DNA of 15,715 bases from Bacteroidetes bacterium UBA4009 (GTDB taxonomy: Bacteria > Bacteroidota > Bacteroidia > NS11-12g > UBA9320), in assembly GCA_002384205.1 (NCBI GenBank), contig DGBH01000093.1, positions 1 through 15,715 of the forward strand. Reading direction: 5' to 3'. The translations under genes were made by a program, and so were the position numbers. The notes beneath the pieces are model-generated. The model was not told the DNA's origin, did no database searches, and worked only from the letters and a program-made list of their open reading frames with translations. This document shows positions 12,617-15,715 of this stretch, piece after piece (within the stretch, counting starts at the first letter, position 1; each line of letters begins with the position of its first letter).

Positions 12617-12823
12617 ATGCAACATTCTGTAGAAGATCTTATTAAAAGAATTAATGTAATGCACGACATGGCTTGCAACCTGCATAGAGTTAGAAATGCT
12701 AAGCCAGACTATGATAAAATATACTGTAACAATCTGCTAGATGATATACGAGGTATGGCTTACCTTATTGCAAAAGATAAAGAAGATGACATAATTATGT
12801 CTGAGATTGACTCACGAAAATAA
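12617..12823 (+). CDS. Small helical protein (68 aa), unknown function
   Basis: The protein is mostly predicted helix with conspicuous Met, Cys, His and Asp (H-D-M-A-C-N-L-H-R, Y-C-N-N-L-L-D-D-I-R-G-M-A-Y-L-I). No domain is recognised. A strong AAGGAG ribosome site precedes the ATG. It starts nine bases after the GNAT-like gene, and its TAA stop is part of the AAATAACTGTTGACA element of the gene 43 promoter. Confidence 0.7.
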   Translation: MQHSVEDLIKRINVMHDMACNLHRVRNAKPDYDKIYCNNLLDDIRGMAYLIAKDKEDDIIMSEIDSRK

Positions 12824-12826
12824 CTG

Positions 12827-12855
12827 TTGACATTTGCCCGATATAATGTTATTAT
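12827..12855 (+). promoter_or_regulatory. Promoter of gene 43
   Basis: TTGACA (12827-12832), 17 bases and TATTAT (12850-12855), preceded by TGT (extended -10), lie on the plus strand. The -35 box is in the fourth copy of AAATAACTGTTGACA (12818-12832). The predicted leader is only about 20 nt, with AAGGAT (12873-12878) as ribosome site, leaving no room for a T4-like gp43 operator hairpin. Confidence 0.85.
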
Positions 12856-12882
12856 AGTTCTATATTATGAATAAGGATCAAT

Positions 12883-15426
12883 ATGTCTAGTTTTTACACA
12901 TCAGTTGAGCGCTTTGCTAACAACATTCTATGGCGCGGCTATGAAAATGGTAAGCGATTTGAACGTAAAGTAAAGTTCTCTCCTACTCTTTTTATTAGTG
13001 GCAAAAAAGATGTTGCGTCAAATTACACATCTTTAGCTAATGGGCGCCCGCTATCTCCAATCAAAATGGATACGATGCGAGAAGCTAAAGACTGGATTGA
13101 GCAATACAAAGATGTTCATGGCATGCAAATTGCCGGTAGCACAAATTACATTGCGCAGTTCATTCAAGAAAAATATCCGTCTGATATTAAATTCGATACT
13201 TCTTTAATTAATATCGCATCATTTGATATCGAGGTTGATATTAGCGATGGTTATCCAGACATGAATACTGCTGATAAAGAAATTACCTCTATCGCTTATA
13301 AGTCTTCAAAATCTAATGATTACCACCTGCTTGGTCGTAAAGATTACGACAAGTCTAAGACTCTGCTTGATATTGATCCAGATAACATTCACTTCATGAA
13401 GTTTGATACTGAAGAAGCACTACTACGTCGTTTTAAACAACTATGGATGAATGATTATCCGGATATTGTTACTGGTTGGAACGTAGCTTACTTTGATATT
13501 CAATACATTATTACTCGTATGACTAGTTTGTTTGGCGAAGAGTGGGTAAGAGATCTATCTCCTTGGCGTGGTCTGCGCCAAACTGGCCGCGAATTCTTTG
13601 GCAAAATGCAACAAACCTACGAAATCTCTGGCATCGCTGTTATTGACTACATGGATGTTTTCAAAAAGTTTGGTTATAAGTACGGTCCACAAGAATCGTG
13701 GAAGCTCGATCACATTGCTAACGTAGTACTTGGCGAAGCAAAGCTCGATTACTCTGAGTACGGTACTCTTACTGAATTGTATGAACAAAATCCACAATTG
13801 TATCTTGACTATAACCTTAAAGATACGTGGCTTATTCAACGCTTTGAAGACGAAACCGCTCTGCTTTCTTTAGTTATGACTGTTGCTTATGGTGGTGGTG
13901 TAAACTTCAATGATGCTTTCGGTACAGTTGGTATTTGGGAAACAACTCTTTATCGTAGACTTCTTAAAGAAGGTCGTGTCCCGCCAATTAAAAGTGGTCC
14001 TGGCCAACGAGCTGGCGATCTTGTTGGTGGATATGTTAAGGATCCAAAAGTTGGCATGCATCCTTGGGTTGTATCATTCGATTTGAACTCTCTATACCCA
14101 CACTTAATGTTGCAATATAACATGTCACCAGAAACTTACATTGAAGACCGCCGTGAATATGTTTCTCAAGATATGGTGTTACTTAATAAGTACCAGAATA
14201 ATGATAAATCTGTATCTGTTGCAGCTAATGGTGCATGTTTTACAAACGAATTTAAAGGTGTAATTCCTTCAATCATTGATGAATATTACGGCAATCGTAG
14301 CGTAATCAAACAGAACATGCTTAAAGTCGAGCAAGCTCTTGAAAATGCTAAAGACCCTGTAGAAAAAGCAAACCTTAAACGTGAAGCAAATAGTCTACAC
14401 AACCAGCAAATGGCCATCAAAATTGCTATGAACTCGTTGTACGGCGCAACAGCTAATATTTACTTCTTGTACTATATTAACGATATGGCAGAAGCGATTA
14501 CAACATCTGGTCAGCTATCTATCCGTTGGGCAGAGAAATCGGTAAACGTTTATCTAAACAAATTGCTTAAAACAGATAATAAAGACTACATCATCTATAT
14601 TGATACCGATTCAATTTACGTTGATATGTCAGCAGTGATTAAAGCTTCTTTCGGTAATGCAGACGTTACTCGTACGCAAGGCGAAGAGTTCCTTGATAAA
14701 GTATGCAAGATGAAAATCGAGGAAGTACTTGAGAATGGATATATCGATCTTGCATCTAAGATGGGTGCATATCGCCAAGCTATGGTAATGAAGCGCGAAA
14801 AGATTACTGATAAAACAGTCTTCATTGCTAAGAAGCGTTACATTATGAATACACTCAACTCTGAAGGTGTTCACTATGATAAGCCTAAGATATCAGTAAC
14901 AGGTCTTGAGTCAGTTCGGTCATCTACTCCAGAAGTTTGCCGCGACAAGTTAAGAGGCTCATTCGATGTTATTATGAATGGTGATGAGTTGGCAGTACAG
15001 AGGTTTATTGAAGAGTTCCGTCAAGAGTTCTACAAGCTTCCTCCTGAAGCTATCGCTCGTAACTCTGGTACTGATAACATTGACAAGTACCGTGATCGCG
15101 GCAATCTATATAAGAAAGGTTGCCCAATGCATGTTCGCGGTGCTATTCTTTATAATTACTACTTACAAGAAAATGGACTAGATAAAAAGTTCACATCAAT
15201 CTCCGGCGGTGACAAAATTAAATTCTTGCATCTTAGGCAGCCTAATCCTATTAAAGAAAACATCATCTCGTTTCCAGGTGTTCTTCCAAAAGAATTTGGC
15301 TTACATGGATACATTGACCACGAAACTCAGTTCGAAAAAGTATTTCTAAGTCCGCTTCAATCTATTCTCGAGGCCGTAGGTTGGTCAGCAGAAAAAATTG
15401 ATACACTTGACGCTTTCTTCGTATAA
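12883..15426 (+). CDS. 43: Family B DNA polymerase gp43
   Basis: The 847-aa enzyme (T4 gp43 is 898 aa) replicates the phage genome. The 3'-5' exonuclease is intact: Exo I F-D-I-E (Asp115, Glu117), Exo II N-V-A-Y-F-D (Asp205) and Exo III Y-N-L-K-D (Asp314). The polymerase has motif A S-F-D-L-N-S-L-Y-P (Asp400), motif B K-I-A-M-N-S-L-Y-G (Lys513 to Gly521), motif C Y-I-D-T-D-S (Asp574, Asp576) and the K-K-R-Y motif. The C-terminal T-L-D-A-F-F-V resembles the T4 gp43 tail (L-L-D-M-F-D-F) that binds the gp45 clamp. The gene is complete and uninterrupted, with no intron or split. It has its own promoter, and a good ribosome site supports the start. Confidence 0.97.
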   Translation: MSSFYTSVERFANNILWRGYENGKRFERKVKFSPTLFISGKKDVASNYTSLANGRPLSPIKMDTMREAKDWIEQYKDVHGMQIAGSTNYIAQFIQEKYPSDIKFDTSLINIASFDIEVDISDGYPDMNTADKEITSIAYKSSKSNDYHLLGRKDYDKSKTLLDIDPDNIHFMKFDTEEALLRRFKQLWMNDYPDIVTGWNVAYFDIQYIITRMTSLFGEEWVRDLSPWRGLRQTGREFFGKMQQTYEISGIAVIDYMDVFKKFGYKYGPQESWKLDHIANVVLGEAKLDYSEYGTLTELYEQNPQLYLDYNLKDTWLIQRFEDETALLSLVMTVAYGGGVNFNDAFGTVGIWETTLYRRLLKEGRVPPIKSGPGQRAGDLVGGYVKDPKVGMHPWVVSFDLNSLYPHLMLQYNMSPETYIEDRREYVSQDMVLLNKYQNNDKSVSVAANGACFTNEFKGVIPSIIDEYYGNRSVIKQNMLKVEQALENAKDPVEKANLKREANSLHNQQMAIKIAMNSLYGATANIYFLYYINDMAEAITTSGQLSIRWAEKSVNVYLNKLLKTDNKDYIIYIDTDSIYVDMSAVIKASFGNADVTRTQGEEFLDKVCKMKIEEVLENGYIDLASKMGAYRQAMVMKREKITDKTVFIAKKRYIMNTLNSEGVHYDKPKISVTGLESVRSSTPEVCRDKLRGSFDVIMNGDELAVQRFIEEFRQEFYKLPPEAIARNSGTDNIDKYRDRGNLYKKGCPMHVRGAILYNYYLQENGLDKKFTSISGGDKIKFLHLRQPNPIKENIISFPGVLPKEFGLHGYIDHETQFEKVFLSPLQSILEAVGWSAEKIDTLDAFFV

Positions 15427-15436
15427 GGATAAAAAT

Positions 15437-15622
15437 ATGGAACAAGAAGATTACACAAGCAGAATCGCTTCTTTAGAAGAGCTTCATAAGTACCAGCACG
15501 CTATTGTTGCTGCCTTAGAAGCTGAAAAGGCACCAGCTGAGTACATTAACAAGGCTAAACAAGCTAAGTTAGTACTTAAAGATAAAATTCAATATCTTAA
15601 AAATAAAGTTGACAACACGTGA
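15437..15622 (+). CDS. Small coiled-coil protein (61 aa), unknown function
   Basis: The start at 15437 was chosen over an upstream ATG (15398) inside gene 43 because AAGGAT lies directly before it and the polymerase stop precedes it by ten bases. The product is almost wholly helical and charged (S-L-E-E-L-H-K-Y-Q, A-A-L-E-A-E-K, K-Q-A-K-L-V-L-K-D-K-I-Q-Y-L-K), suggesting a short coiled coil. No family is recognised. Its last codons contain the -35 box of the following promoter. Confidence 0.7.
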   Translation: MEQEDYTSRIASLEELHKYQHAIVAALEAEKAPAEYINKAKQAKLVLKDKIQYLKNKVDNT

Positions 15623-15637
15623 CATATGTGTTATTAT
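15609..15637 (+). promoter_or_regulatory. Promoter for the gene at 15666
   Basis: TTGACA (15609-15614), 17 bases and TATTAT (15632-15637), preceded by TGT, lie on the plus strand. This is the third TGTTATTAT-type promoter in the window. The spacer lies inside a loose inverted repeat, AACAC (15613-15617) with GTGTT (15628-15632), that might be an operator. Confidence 0.8.
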
Positions 15638-15665
15638 AAATCATGAACAAAAAAGAGGTACAAAA

Positions 15666-15715
15666 ATGAGCGATTGGGCAAGTGACATTGCATGTATGCA
15701 CGACAAATTTGGTGT
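15666..15715 (+). CDS. 5' end of a small phage gene (runs off the window)
   Basis: ATG 15666 follows AGAGGT and a strong promoter. The visible residues are M-S-D-W-A-S-D-I-A-C-M-H-D-K-F-G-V before the edge. The M-H-x-K-F/Y-G-V pattern near the N terminus recalls small phage proteins of the MazG/HisE-like pyrophosphohydrolase type, but 17 residues are too few for a firm call. Confidence 0.55.
   Translation, partial: MSDWASDIACMHDKFG

Noticed and set aside
15635..15642. TATAAATC, one mismatch from a late promoter box
   Set aside because: It overlaps the -10 of a good TTGACA promoter, and near-matches of this kind are common in AT-rich DNA.
1..15715. CRISPR array, insertion sequence, integrase/attachment site, homing endonuclease or intron
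   Set aside because: No regular spacer-repeat pattern or transposase was seen. The genes prone to intron or homing-endonuclease insertion (43, 39, 52, 46) are all intact.

Overview
The window is a piece of a T4-type myovirus genome, AT-rich and densely packed. It carries the diagnostic T4 replication, recombination and late-transcription set: topoisomerase II subunits (39, 52), UvsY, UvsW, late sigma factor gp55, the gp46/gp47 nuclease and DNA polymerase gp43. All are distant enough from T4 itself to suggest a 'far-T4' phage of a Gram-negative host. Near-perfect TTGACA/TATAAT promoters, AAGGAGG-type ribosome sites and an outer-membrane-type lipoprotein fit a proteobacterial host. The host species cannot be named from this sequence.

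Layout. (1) 1-95 is a divergent promoter region: a perfect consensus host-type promoter fires leftward into a gene cut by the window edge, and a T4-late-type TATAAATA box faces right. (2) 96-605 (+) is a lipoprotein with a CHAP/NlpC-like amidase fold. (3) 1545-609 (-) is a mixed operon: promoter, tRNA-Arg(UCU), a small unknown gene, a glycine-zipper envelope protein, tRNA-Leu(UAA). (4) 5928-1672 (-) is the topoisomerase operon: two tandem promoters, fused 39+60, small genes, an internal promoter, gene 52, a 52-aa protein and a small zincin-like protein joined by start/stop overlaps. (5) 5942-8493 (+) holds a tail-tube/baseplate-like structural gene, uvsY (host-type promoter) and uvsW (late-type TATAAATA). 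(6) 8494-8827 is a 334-nt gene-free region with unusual architecture: two 35-nt direct repeats, a long stem-loop followed by T5, a 12-nt palindrome, and a perfect promoter pointing left with no recognisable gene in front of it. (7) 8766-15715 (+) holds 55-47-46, a GNAT-like gene, a small gene, 43, a small gene and the start of another gene, with promoters before 55, before 43 and before the last gene.

How they work together. UvsY, UvsW, gp46/47, topoisomerase II and gp43 form the recombination-dependent replication machinery of T4-type phages. gp55 redirects host RNA polymerase to TATAAATA late promoters. Three such boxes sit just upstream of the lipoprotein, the structural gene and uvsW, whereas TTGACA promoters precede the early genes, so the intended expression timing can be read from the sequence. 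Four promoters share the exact 15-mer AAATAACTGTTGACA, which looks like a duplicated promoter module.

The most novel-looking part is the noncoding interval 8494-8827. It could encode a small RNA, carry a phage-specific promoter class, or both. No defence system, CRISPR array or insertion sequence was seen.
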